A DNA stretch of 64,000 nucleotides, taken from Halorubrum californiense DSM 19288 (GTDB lineage: Archaea > Halobacteriota > Halobacteria > Halobacteriales > Haloferacaceae). The position numbers were made by a program, and so were the translations under genes. Below, in pieces: positions 16,969-24,652 of the stretch. The DNA is taken from contig NZ_AOJK01000025.1 in assembly GCF_000336875.1 (NCBI RefSeq), positions 74,850 through 138,849 on the forward strand, written 5' to 3'. Within the stretch, counting starts at the first letter, position 1, and each line of letters starts with the position of its first letter. The notes below the pieces were generated by a model, which saw only the letters and a program-made list of their open reading frames with translations, was not told where the DNA came from and searched no databases.

Positions 16969-17625
16969 CTACCAGGCCGACCACGCGGTGAGCGTCTCGT
17001 CGCGGGCGTACACCCGCTTGAGGTCCTTCGCGTAGGCGAGGTCGCCGGGGTGGTCGAGCTTCTCGTGGCGGTACTCGGGCGCGTCCTCGCGGATCTGGAG
17101 CCCCTCGACGGTGAACTCCTCCTCGCCGAACTCGACGGTCTCGTCGACAGTGAACTCGTAGTCGCCGGGGACGTTCACGCGCAGCGAGCGCGTCTGGTCC
17201 GCCTCGCCGTCCTTCGGGTGGAGCGTGACCGGGACCGCGACGTTGTCGACCGCGCGGGTCCACAGCGTCTCCACGTCGGTGATGTCCGCCTCCTCGACGC
17301 GGTTCTCCGGCCCGAGTTCGATCCCCGTGATCCGCACCTGCATCAGCGCCTCGTCGGTGTCGACGACGAACTCCTCCCCCGTGCCGACGTCGCTCTCGAC
17401 GGGCACGTCCATCGTCGTCGTGAACGAGTCGCCGTCCTGCGAGACGACGATCGTCACGGCGACGGTCTCCTCCTCGGGGATCTCGGTCTTGTGGGTGTGG
17501 TCGCACTCGGTGCAGCGGACGGTGGCCTGCCCGCCCGGGCTGAGTACCTCGTGGACGGTCGGCTCGGCGGGCGAACACGACGGACAGGGGAGTCCGACGC
17601 GCGCGCCGGCTTCGGTGTCGCTCAT
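16969..17625 (-). CDS. HVO_0476-type zinc finger protein (COG1326)
   Basis: This 218-residue protein has an N-terminal zinc ribbon: PCPSCSP, then VRCTECDHTHKTEI. Beta-rich domains follow (VAVTIVVSQDGDSFTTTMDV, LMQVRITGIELGPENRVEEA), with a conserved C-terminal KLDHPGDLAYAKDLKRVYAR. This architecture matches the archaeal HVO_0476 family. The function is not known; the ribbon suggests nucleic-acid or protein binding. It is divergent from prs, about 160 nt away. Confidence 0.85.
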   Translation of the reverse strand: MSDTEAGARVGLPCPSCSPAEPTVHEVLSPGGQATVRCTECDHTHKTEIPEEETVAVTIVVSQDGDSFTTTMDVPVESDVGTGEEFVVDTDEALMQVRITGIELGPENRVEEADITDVETLWTRAVDNVAVPVTLHPKDGEADQTRSLRVNVPGDYEFTVDETVEFGEEEFTVEGLQIREDAPEYRHEKLDHPGDLAYAKDLKRVYARDETLTAWSAW

Positions 17626-17784
17626 TGGGCGCTCGTACCCGCCGCGCCCGTAAATATCCGCCCCTGTGGGGCCGGTGTGAGTCGCGCTCGCGTGGCGCGC
17701 GGCGACGGGACGGACCGCGGAAGCGCCGCGACGGCACCGCGCGGTAAGGAAACTGGTTTACCGGAGTCCGCGGAACGGTCGCCC

Positions 17785-18645
17785 ATGATCGTACCCGGGT
17801 CCAGCTCGCAGCAGCTCGCGGCCGCGCTCGCCGAGGAGACGGACCGGGCGCTCGCGACCCCGACCTACGACCGGTTCCCCGACGGAGAGGGGCTCGCCGC
17901 GGTGCCCGACTTCGACGCCGACGAGGCCGTGATCGTCGCCGCGACCGACGCTGACGAGGCGTGGGTCGAACTGCTCCAGCTTCAGGACGCCGTCCGCGAG
18001 GCCGGCGCGACGGACGTGACGACGGTGATCCCGTACATGGGCTACGCGCGCCAAGACGCCTCCTTCGGCGACGGCGAGCCCGTCTCCGCCCGCGCGATGG
18101 CGCGAGCGATCTCGACCGGCACCGACCGCGTCCTGCTCGTCAACCCCCACGAGGCGACCGTCGCCGGCTTCTTCGACGTCCCCGTCGAGGCGGTCGACGC
18201 CGCGGGCGTCCTCGCGGACCCGCTCCCGGCCGACCTCGACGACCCGCTCTTCCTCGCGCCCGACGAGGGGGCGATCGACGCGGCCGCGACCCTCCGCGAC
18301 GCGTACGGCGCCGGCGAGACGGACTACTTCGAGAAGCACCGCGACCGCGAGACGGGTGCCGTCGCTGTGTCGCCCTCCGACGCGCCCGTCGCCGACCGAG
18401 ACGTGGTGGTCGTCGACGACATCATCGCGACCGGATCGACGATGAGCGAGTCGGTCGGGGTCCTCACCGACCGCGGCGCCGCACGGGTGCTGACCGCCTG
18501 TGTCCACCCGGTCCTCGCGGCCAACGCGGTGACGAAGCTCAGCGTCGCCGGCGTCGACCGGATCGTCGGCACCGACACCGTCGAGCGCGGCTGTAGCGTC
18601 GTCAGCGTCGCGTCCCCCGTGGCCGACGCGCTCGACGCTCTGTAA
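17785..18645 (+). CDS. prs: Ribose-phosphate diphosphokinase
   Basis: PRPP synthetase converts ribose 5-phosphate and ATP to PRPP, the precursor for purine, pyrimidine, His and Trp pathways. At 286 residues it fits the compact archaeal enzymes. Landmarks are PGSSSQQLAAALAEE, the ATP/metal region YMGYARQDASFGDGEPVSAR, LVNPHEATVAGFF and the PRPP-binding loop VVVVDDIIATGSTM. The start is ATG 17785; a much longer in-frame extension upstream overlaps the opposite zinc-finger gene and is rejected. The DxGA/flexible-loop Lys region reads DEGAIDAAATL. Confidence 0.95.
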   Translation: MIVPGSSSQQLAAALAEETDRALATPTYDRFPDGEGLAAVPDFDADEAVIVAATDADEAWVELLQLQDAVREAGATDVTTVIPYMGYARQDASFGDGEPVSARAMARAISTGTDRVLLVNPHEATVAGFFDVPVEAVDAAGVLADPLPADLDDPLFLAPDEGAIDAAATLRDAYGAGETDYFEKHRDRETGAVAVSPSDAPVADRDVVVVDDIIATGSTMSESVGVLTDRGAARVLTACVHPVLAANAVTKLSVAGVDRIVGTDTVERGCSVVSVASPVADALDAL

Positions 18646-18664
18646 CCGATCACTCGTTAACTGG

Positions 18665-19231
18665 TCACTCGTCGTCGTCGATTTCTCGGATCACTTCGGC
18701 CGGGTTGCCGCCGACCACCGTCCGCGCCGGCACGTCGTCGACCACGACTGCGCCCGCGGCGACGACCGCGCCGTCGCCGATCTCGACCCCGGGCGTGATC
18801 ACGGCCCGCCCGCCGACCCAGACGTCGTCACCGACCGTGACCGGATCGCCGAACTCAAGGCCGGTCGCGCGCTCCTCGGGGTCGAGCGGGTGCGTCGGGG
18901 TGTAGACGTGGACGCCGGGCCCGAGCATACAGTTCTCGCCGAACGCGATCGGTCCGGCGTCGAGGAAGACGCAGCCGAAGTTCGCGAAGAAGTCGTCGCC
19001 GACGCCGATGTTCTCGCCGTAGTCACAGTGGAACGGCGGCAGCACCGTCGCGTCGCCCTCGACGGCCCCGAACAGTTCGCGAAGGAGTCGATCCCGGCGG
19101 TCGGTCTCCGTCTGGGCGGTCTCGTTGTACCGCCCGCAGCGGTCCCGAGCGCGCCGGCGGTCGGCGACCAGTTCGGGAGCCGACGGATCGTACGCCTCGC
19201 CGGCCAGCATCCGTTCCTTCTCGCGTCCCAT
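18665..19231 (-). CDS. maa: Maltose/galactoside O-acetyltransferase-like protein
   Basis: This 188-residue hexapeptide-repeat acetyltransferase has the Maa-type N-terminus (EKERMLAGEAYDPSAPELVADRRRA), then CDYGENIGVGDDFFANFGCV, the catalytic-His segment HVYTPTHPLDPEERATG, and C-terminal repeats DVWVGGRAVITPGVEIGDGA and VVVDDVPARTVVGGNPAEVI. It would transfer acetyl from acetyl-CoA to a sugar hydroxyl. It is shorter and more canonical than the acyltransferase at 6027. It is convergent with prs, with 19 nt between. Confidence 0.92.
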   Translation of the reverse strand: MGREKERMLAGEAYDPSAPELVADRRRARDRCGRYNETAQTETDRRDRLLRELFGAVEGDATVLPPFHCDYGENIGVGDDFFANFGCVFLDAGPIAFGENCMLGPGVHVYTPTHPLDPEERATGLEFGDPVTVGDDVWVGGRAVITPGVEIGDGAVVAAGAVVVDDVPARTVVGGNPAEVIREIDDDE

Positions 19232-19308
19232 ACGACTCCCGGCGCGGCCAGCGACAAAGCCCTGTCCGTCGCGTCCGCGCCGGCCGACCGCCGGACGCCG
19301 CGGCCGCG

Positions 19309-20463
19309 TCAGACGATCTTCATCATCCGCGTCTCGAACTTCCCGACGCGGACGCGGACCCAGCCCGCCAGCTCGTCGTCGAGGTCCGGGTCGTCGGTGT
19401 CGACGCGGAGCGCGCGCACGTCGTCGAGTTTGGCGCGCGACGCGACGACTCGGAGGTCGCAGCGCCGGATCACTTCCGGCGAGATCTGGGGATTGCCGCG
19501 GCCGAAGACGAACCCCTGCCCGCCGATGGGGGAGACGACGATCACGTTCTCCTCGCCGAGCGCGCCGAGTATCTCCGCCTCCGTCGCGTCGCGGACGATC
19601 ACCTCGCCGTCGCGCCAGACGTCGACGCCGATCGGCGACGGCTCGAAGCCGAGTTCGTCCTTGATCGCGCCGACGGTCGAACCCGGCCCGAGGACGAAGG
19701 TGACCCCCTCGCCGTCACGCTCGCGGATGTCGGCCGCGACCCCCTCCGCCAGCGACTCGACGGTCCCGCTCGCGGTCTGTTTCGACGACTGGAGGGTGTC
19801 CGCGACGGGGACGTGCGCGACGCCGCGGAGCGTCGGGTTCACCTCGCCCTCTCGGTAGGCGTCCTCGTCGATGTCCATCACCTCGCGGCGCTCGGTCCGC
19901 GAGAACGACGCGGCGACCCCGGCGACGTCCTCCGGCGACACCGCGAACACCGACGAGTACACCTTCACGCCGGCGGGCACGCCGAGCATCGGCACGTCGG
20001 TCCCTTCCAGCGCGTCCGCGACGTCCGCGGCGGTCCCGTCGCCGCCGACGAACAGGACGAGGTCGACGGGGTCGTCGTCGGCCGCTTCGGATCCTCCGTC
20101 TCCCTCTTTGCCCCTGCCGGTCCCAGCGAACGCCCGGACGACCGCCGCGGTGTGGGCCGCGGTCGTCGCCGTCGGCTCGGGGGGCGCCGCAGACGCCGAC
20201 GCCTCGCCCCCGAACGGGTCGACGACGCGGACCGGGTCGAAGCCGGCCTCGCGGACGACGGATTCGCCCATCGGATCCGCGGCCACCGAGACGGCCGCGT
20301 CCGGGGCGACCGCGGCCAGTCGGTCGACCATCCGCTTCGCTCGCTCCGGCGCCCGCGGCTCGGCGCCGCGCTCGACCGCCTCGGCCACCTTCCCATCGGT
20401 TCCCTTCAGCCCGACGCGGCCGCCCATGCCCGCGACCGGGTTCACGACGATCCCCACGTACAT
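19309..20463 (-). CDS. ATP-NAD kinase-like protein (COG3199, AcoX type)
   Basis: This 384-residue protein starts with the diacylglycerol/NAD kinase-like fold (VGIVVNPVAGMGGRVGLKGTDG) and has the nucleotide-binding GGDGT motif (VDLVLFVGGDGTAADVADAL), plus MLGVPAGVKVYSSVFAVSP and VVSPIGGQGFVFGRGNPQISPEV. COG3199 proteins are annotated as ATP-NAD kinase family. True NAD kinase activity is unproven for many members. A low-complexity, variable insert (EASASAAPPEPTATTAAH... to EAADDD) precedes the GGDGT motif. Confidence 0.88.
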   Translation of the reverse strand: MYVGIVVNPVAGMGGRVGLKGTDGKVAEAVERGAEPRAPERAKRMVDRLAAVAPDAAVSVAADPMGESVVREAGFDPVRVVDPFGGEASASAAPPEPTATTAAHTAAVVRAFAGTGRGKEGDGGSEAADDDPVDLVLFVGGDGTAADVADALEGTDVPMLGVPAGVKVYSSVFAVSPEDVAGVAASFSRTERREVMDIDEDAYREGEVNPTLRGVAHVPVADTLQSSKQTASGTVESLAEGVAADIRERDGEGVTFVLGPGSTVGAIKDELGFEPSPIGVDVWRDGEVIVRDATEAEILGALGEENVIVVSPIGGQGFVFGRGNPQISPEVIRRCDLRVVASRAKLDDVRALRVDTDDPDLDDELAGWVRVRVGKFETRMMKIV

Positions 20464-20565
20464 GCCCGACGTTCACCGCGCCGGCCTCTTAAGCGAGCCG
20501 CGTCCCGTCGAGGCGCGCCCGCCCGAGAATCAACGCTTAAGATGCCCCCAGAACAACCCCGAGAT

Positions 20566-20679
20566 ATGATCCTCGAAGCCGCCGTGACGGAGCCGCTGCC
20601 GATCAGCGCGACCGCGGGCGCGGTCCTGCTCGCGAGCCTCGCGCTCGTCGCCGTGTGGGTCGCGTACCTGTACCGTTAG
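20566..20679 (+). CDS. Small single-pass membrane protein
   Basis: This 37-residue reading (MILEAAVTEPLPISATAGAV...) has one hydrophobic helix (ATAGAVLLASLALVAVWVAYLY) and a short basic end. The start at 20566 is preferred over ATG 20542 because a TATA-like CTTAAG lies about 25-30 nt upstream, as in leaderless haloarchaeal transcripts. Function unknown. Confidence 0.6.
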   Translation: MILEAAVTEPLPISATAGAVLLASLALVAVWVAYLYR

Positions 20680-20719
20680 CGCGCGTCTCCACTGCCGGCC
20701 TCCCGCCCTCCGCGGAATC

Positions 20720-21418
20720 TCAGGCGGACCGCTCTTCGACCGCGTTCGCGTGCTCGCGGACCCACGCCGCCGCGCGTTCCGCCTCCGCCTCGCTCTCGGC
20801 GGTGATCTTCACCGTCACGACCTCGCCCGGGTACGAGCCCACGCGCACGTCGAACCGCTCCCGCAGCGACGCGAACCGATCGAGCAGCGCGCTCTCCGGC
20901 TCGTCGACGTCGACGGTGAGCACGTGGGTGCGCGTCCCCGCGAACTCGGCTTCGACTATTTCGAACATCGCCTTCATCTCCCCCGGAACGCCGGGCAGGA
21001 CATAGACGGACTCGACGACGGCGCCCGGTGCGACCCCGGCCTCGTTCGGCAGCGGCCGGCAGTCCGCGGGCAGGTGCGTCGTCTCCGCCGCGAGGTCGCT
21101 CCCGCTGTACCCGCGCTCGGCGAGCCACGCGGCGGCCTCCTCGTTCTCGGTCAGGTCGCGCCCGAACGCGGCCGCGACCGCCGCCATCGTCACGTCGTCG
21201 TGCGTCGGCCCGAGGCCGCCGGTGACGACCACCGCGTCGTACTCGGCGTGGTATTCGTTCACTACGCGCGCTATCTCGGCGACCTCGTCCGGCACGACGG
21301 TCACCCGCCGGACCGTGACGCCGCGGGCGTCGAGGCGGTCACAGAGCCAGGTCGCGTTCGTGTTCTCGGTGTCCCCGACGAGGAGTTCGTCCCCGACGGT
21401 GACGACGGCAGCGTTCAT
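20720..21418 (-). CDS. CinA-like molybdopterin-binding domain protein
   Basis: This 232-residue MoaB/MogA-fold protein has the start MNAAVVTVGDELLVGDTENT, DAVVVTGGLGPTHDDVTM, LPNEAGVAPGAV and YVLPGVPGEMKAMFE, the pattern of the N-terminal domain of CinA/competence-damage proteins. It lacks the C-terminal nicotinamide-nucleotide amidase domain, as in many archaeal stand-alone versions. A role in nucleotide-repair hydrolysis (ADP-ribose or NMN recycling) or molybdopterin metabolism is possible; the sequence cannot decide between them. Confidence 0.9.
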   Translation of the reverse strand: MNAAVVTVGDELLVGDTENTNATWLCDRLDARGVTVRRVTVVPDEVAEIARVVNEYHAEYDAVVVTGGLGPTHDDVTMAAVAAAFGRDLTENEEAAAWLAERGYSGSDLAAETTHLPADCRPLPNEAGVAPGAVVESVYVLPGVPGEMKAMFEIVEAEFAGTRTHVLTVDVDEPESALLDRFASLRERFDVRVGSYPGEVVTVKITAESEAEAERAAAWVREHANAVEERSA

Positions 21419-21496
21419 ACCGGACGCACGCGCCGCGCGGTAAAAAAGGACCGCGGCGCGGGCGGGCGGAGCGGCGACGGTGGTCGGTCCCGCCGC

Positions 21497-22279
21497 TCAG
21501 AGCAGCCCGTCATCGTCCTCGTCGTCCTCGTAGACGCCGAGGCCGAGGTCGCGGCGGCGCTCGCGGAGCGCCTCCAGCTGTCGCCGGAAGTAGGCCGTCC
21601 CGGCGACCGCGGCGATCGCCGCGATGACGAGGATGACGCCGAACACCACGAGGTCGCCCTCGCGGTACGACTGGACGACGATCGAGCCGCCCGACACCTC
21701 CTCCCAGACGATCCGGTCGCGGTCGCCGACCGTCTCGACGCTGTGGTCGCGCGGCGACACGTGGCCGACGATCGGCACCTCGGTGCTGAACTCCGGCGGC
21801 AGCGTCACGGCGTACGACCCCTCGACGTACGCCCGCATCGTGAACCGGCGCGGCGACCCGGCGCCCGAGAACGCCGCCTTGCCGCCCGCCATGTCGTCCG
21901 CGAAGCGGATCCACGTCTCGTCGGTCGTCTGTTCGATTTCGCCGCCGCGGGCGCGGAACTCGCTGCCGTTGATCACCTCGCCGTCGGGGTACTGGTACCG
22001 GAACGCCTCGAACTCCAGCGGCTGGTCGCCCGCGTACGGCGTCTGCTCGTACAGCCGGATCTCCTCTCGGTCGCGGACCGCGTACACGGCGGTGTACGTC
22101 ACGTCCGTCGAGAGGTCGAACGCGGCGTCGCGGTCCGTGTCGAAGTCGTACTCGCGGGGCGGCTCGGCGTCGAGGGTCTCGTTCGTCACCTCGCCGCCGC
22201 CGGTCGCGTAGCCGAGACAGCCGGCGCTGACCGCGAGGAGGGCGACCGCCGCCACCGCGAGCGCGAAGCGTCTGTTCAC
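21497..22279 (-). CDS. DUF5803 family membrane-anchored lipoprotein
   Basis: This 260-residue protein starts from GTG 22279 with a signal and lipobox (LLAVSAGCLGY). An extracytoplasmic beta-rich domain follows (TYTAVYAVRDREEIRLYEQT, EFRYQYPDGE-like segment, FSTEVPIVGHVSPRDHSVET). A C-terminal transmembrane helix (GDLVVFGVILVIAAIAAVAG) leads to a charged cytoplasmic tail. I recall this combination as the haloarchaeal DUF5803 family. It lies 12 nt after the DUF2110 gene, so all three genes (TFE, DUF2110, this) are probably one transcript. Confidence 0.8.
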   Translation of the reverse strand: MNRRFALAVAAVALLAVSAGCLGYATGGGEVTNETLDAEPPREYDFDTDRDAAFDLSTDVTYTAVYAVRDREEIRLYEQTPYAGDQPLEFEAFRYQYPDGEVINGSEFRARGGEIEQTTDETWIRFADDMAGGKAAFSGAGSPRRFTMRAYVEGSYAVTLPPEFSTEVPIVGHVSPRDHSVETVGDRDRIVWEEVSGGSIVVQSYREGDLVVFGVILVIAAIAAVAGTAYFRRQLEALRERRRDLGLGVYEDDEDDDGLL

Positions 22280-22291
22280 GTGTGGATGGGT

Positions 22292-22987
22292 TCAGACGAC
22301 GCAGCGCATCTCGGCCGGGAGGTACGAGCCGATGGCGGCGAGTAACCCCGGTGGGTCGGTCCCTTCGGCGCAGACGATGCTCTGTTCGAGGAGTCCCAGC
22401 CGCTCGACGGTGACGATGTCCTGCGCGTGGCCCGCGCGGTTCACCGTCGCGCGCGTCTCGCCGCGGGTCGCCGAGTTGACGTTCACTCGGCCGTCGCCGC
22501 GCTGCCAGTCGTACAGGCGGTCTCGCTCCGCGTCGGCGAGCCGGCTCGGCTCCGCGTCGGAGTCGCCGGCGTCGCCGCCGTAGACGAACCGCATCGGGAG
22601 GTGCTGGACGAGCCCGAACCGCTCGACGACCTGTTGCGGCGAGCCGACGCCGAGACCGAGTTCGTCGGCCGGGACGAACACGTCGACGCCGGCGTCGAGC
22701 GTGAACCCGACGTCGTCCCACGATTCGAGGGTGCCGACGTACGTCTCGCCCGCTTCGAGGCCGCCGTCGTGGGCGACGACTTCGCCCCACGTCTCCGCGA
22801 GGACGTTGCGCGCGACCGGTGCGTCCTCCCCGCTCACGTCGATCTGGACGAACTCGTCGTCGCGGACGCCCACTTGCCAGTCGACGTCGAGTTCGCCGAC
22901 GTCGTTGGCCACGAGCGAGTTCATGCCGTCGAGCGCGCGCTCGCGGGCGTCGCCCTCCACGTAGCACTTGGTTGCGAGGACGACCAT
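22292..22987 (-). CDS. DUF2110 family protein
   Basis: This 231-residue archaeal protein (MVVLATKCYVEGDARERALD, QVGVRDDEFVQIDVSGEDAP, VGTLESWDDVGFTLDAGVDVFVPADELG) has the pattern of DUF2110, usually encoded beside TFE. The middle segment resembles an S1/OB-like beta-barrel. Its ATG overlaps the TFE stop by one base (TGATG), so translation is probably coupled. A role linked to transcription or RNA is suggested only by this neighbourhood. Confidence 0.88.
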   Translation of the reverse strand: MVVLATKCYVEGDARERALDGMNSLVANDVGELDVDWQVGVRDDEFVQIDVSGEDAPVARNVLAETWGEVVAHDGGLEAGETYVGTLESWDDVGFTLDAGVDVFVPADELGLGVGSPQQVVERFGLVQHLPMRFVYGGDAGDSDAEPSRLADAERDRLYDWQRGDGRVNVNSATRGETRATVNRAGHAQDIVTVERLGLLEQSIVCAEGTDPPGLLAAIGSYLPAEMRCVV

Positions 22988-23511
22988 CAGCCGGTCACGT
23001 CCACGTTGAGTTCGTCGCGGAGCCGCTCGATGCGCTGGTCCATCGCGTCGCGGAGCCGGTCGTTGTCCATCGCCTCCAGCGGCGAGCCGCACTCGGGGCA
23101 CTCGAAGCCGAAGTCCATCGCCTCGCCGAACTCGAAGCGGATCGAACACACCTCACAGAGGTAGAACTCGTGGGTGCGCTCGTACTCCTCGCGCTCCTCC
23201 AAGGCGTCGAGCAGCCGGTACATCTCTTCCTGAAGGTTCTCCGGGATGTTGTCGTAGTGGAACGTCCACAGGTACGTGAGCCACCCGGAGTCCTCGTCGC
23301 GGACGCGGCGGTACGTCGCCAGGTCGTTCTCGTACAGGATGAACAGCGCGCGCCGCACGTCGTTGAGCTCCAGGCCCAGCTCCTCGGCCAGCTCCTCGTC
23401 GGTGACCTCGCCGTCGGGCGGCGCGGCCGCGACCGGCATCCCCGTCGGCCCCACCAGCTCGTGGAGGTACTTCTGGATGACGGGGTCGTTCAGTAGATCC
23501 TCAAAAGCCAT
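22987..23511 (-). CDS. tfe: Transcription factor E (TFE alpha)
   Basis: This 174-residue protein is the archaeal counterpart of TFIIE-alpha, helping open promoters with RNA polymerase, TBP and TFB. It has an N-terminal winged helix (EELAEELGLELNDVRRALFILYENDLATYRRV), a linker helix (NLQEEMYRLLDALEEREEYERT) and a C-terminal zinc ribbon (LCEVCSIRFEF, FECPECGSPLEAMD). Length and domain order are standard. It is the first gene of a likely TFE-DUF2110-DUF5803 operon. Confidence 0.96.
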   Translation of the reverse strand: MAFEDLLNDPVIQKYLHELVGPTGMPVAAAPPDGEVTDEELAEELGLELNDVRRALFILYENDLATYRRVRDEDSGWLTYLWTFHYDNIPENLQEEMYRLLDALEEREEYERTHEFYLCEVCSIRFEFGEAMDFGFECPECGSPLEAMDNDRLRDAMDQRIERLRDELNVDVTG

Positions 23512-23659
23512 TACGGGAAACTGGTGGAGGAATCCGGTTAAAACCTCCGAAAGGCGCGGTCGCGCACCGCATTCGAATCCGGAAGGGTCACCCCTTCGCC
23601 CCCGTGGCCGACCCGCGGGTCCGGCAGAGCTTTACGCGCCGTGGCTCACACTCGCCCGT

Positions 23660-24625
23660 ATGGCAGACTCGGTCGACAGACGGGGACGACGCGGGCTCGG
23701 GGCGCTCGCGCTCCTCGCGGTTCCGGCGGTGCTCGCGGCGGTCCCGCTGGTCCCGCTCGCCGCGCTGCTCGGCCCCGGCGGGCTCGGACTCGTCCCGCTC
23801 GGCGCGTCCGGGGGACTGCTCGCGGCCGTCCTCGTCGGCCCGGCCGCCGCCGCGCTCCTCGGCCCGGTCCTCGTCGACCGGCGGATCGCGCGGCTCCCCC
23901 GCGCCGACCTCGACGACCGCCGCGCCGACTTCGTCGCCGACCGCGTCGAGGCGCTCGCGGGCGAGGTCGGCGTCGACGCGCCGGAGATCACCGCGGTCCG
24001 CGCCGACGCCGCGAACGTCGCCGTCGCGGACGGCTACCGCGGGTCGCGGCTGGTGGTCTCCACGCGGCTGCTCGCCCTCCCGAAGGCCGACCGCGACGCC
24101 GCGCTGCGCCACGCCCTCGTCAGGCTCCGGACGCGGCAGGCGCTGCTCACGACGGCGACGCTCCCGGCGCTGGCGGCCGTCGAGACCGCGGCGCTGCTCG
24201 CGACCCTGCTCGTGGGGCGCCGCGGCGACCGCACCGCCGCCGACCGGCGCGTCAACCGGATCCACGGGTACGAGCCGGACCGCGAGCGCGTCCCGTCGTG
24301 GGCGTACGCGGCCGCCGGCGTCCTGTGCTGGCTGCTGCTCCTCCCCGCGTGGATCCCCGCAACGGTCGGCGATCGGTTCTCCATCGCGGGCGGGCGGCGG
24401 GCCGCGGACGCGCTGGTCTCGCGGGTCGGGAGCGAGGACCGCGAGGGGCTCGGCAACGCGGTCGCGTTCGCCAGCGACGCCGCGGGCGCCGGCGACTGGC
24501 CCCCGCTCCTCGACCGGCTCTCCCTCGTTTCCATGGCCGACGCCGAGACGGGGCGGGTTCGCGGGACGAGCCGGCAGGAGGCCCGGACGCGGCTCGCGCG
24601 CCTCCGTTCGAAGCGGGCGCTGTAG
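23660..24625 (+). CDS. M48 (HtpX)-like membrane protein lacking the HEXXH motif
   Basis: This 321-residue protein has two N-terminal hydrophobic segments (ALALLAVPAVLAAVPLVPLAALL, LLAAVLVGPAAAALLGPVL), then an HtpX-like pattern: RADFVADRVEALAGEVGVDAPEITAV, NVAVADGYRGSRLVVSTRLL, and ADRDAALRHALVRLRTRQAL where M48 proteases have a HELAH motif. A further TM pair surrounds the ERVPSWAYAAAGVLCWLLLLP segment. The zinc motif is degenerate (RHALVRL), so protease activity is unlikely. The ATG at 23660 is supported by the adjacent promoter. It runs toward the LOV kinase gene (convergent). Confidence 0.75.
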   Translation: MADSVDRRGRRGLGALALLAVPAVLAAVPLVPLAALLGPGGLGLVPLGASGGLLAAVLVGPAAAALLGPVLVDRRIARLPRADLDDRRADFVADRVEALAGEVGVDAPEITAVRADAANVAVADGYRGSRLVVSTRLLALPKADRDAALRHALVRLRTRQALLTTATLPALAAVETAALLATLLVGRRGDRTAADRRVNRIHGYEPDRERVPSWAYAAAGVLCWLLLLPAWIPATVGDRFSIAGGRRAADALVSRVGSEDREGLGNAVAFASDAAGAGDWPPLLDRLSLVSMADAETGRVRGTSRQEARTRLARLRSKRAL

Positions 24626-24652
24626 GAGAAGCGGCTCGGAGCATCGGCCGAC

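Noticed and set aside
16747-17784. Long N-terminal extension of prs
   Set aside because: It overlaps a well-supported zinc-finger gene on the other strand, and PRPP synthetase homology starts only at 17785.
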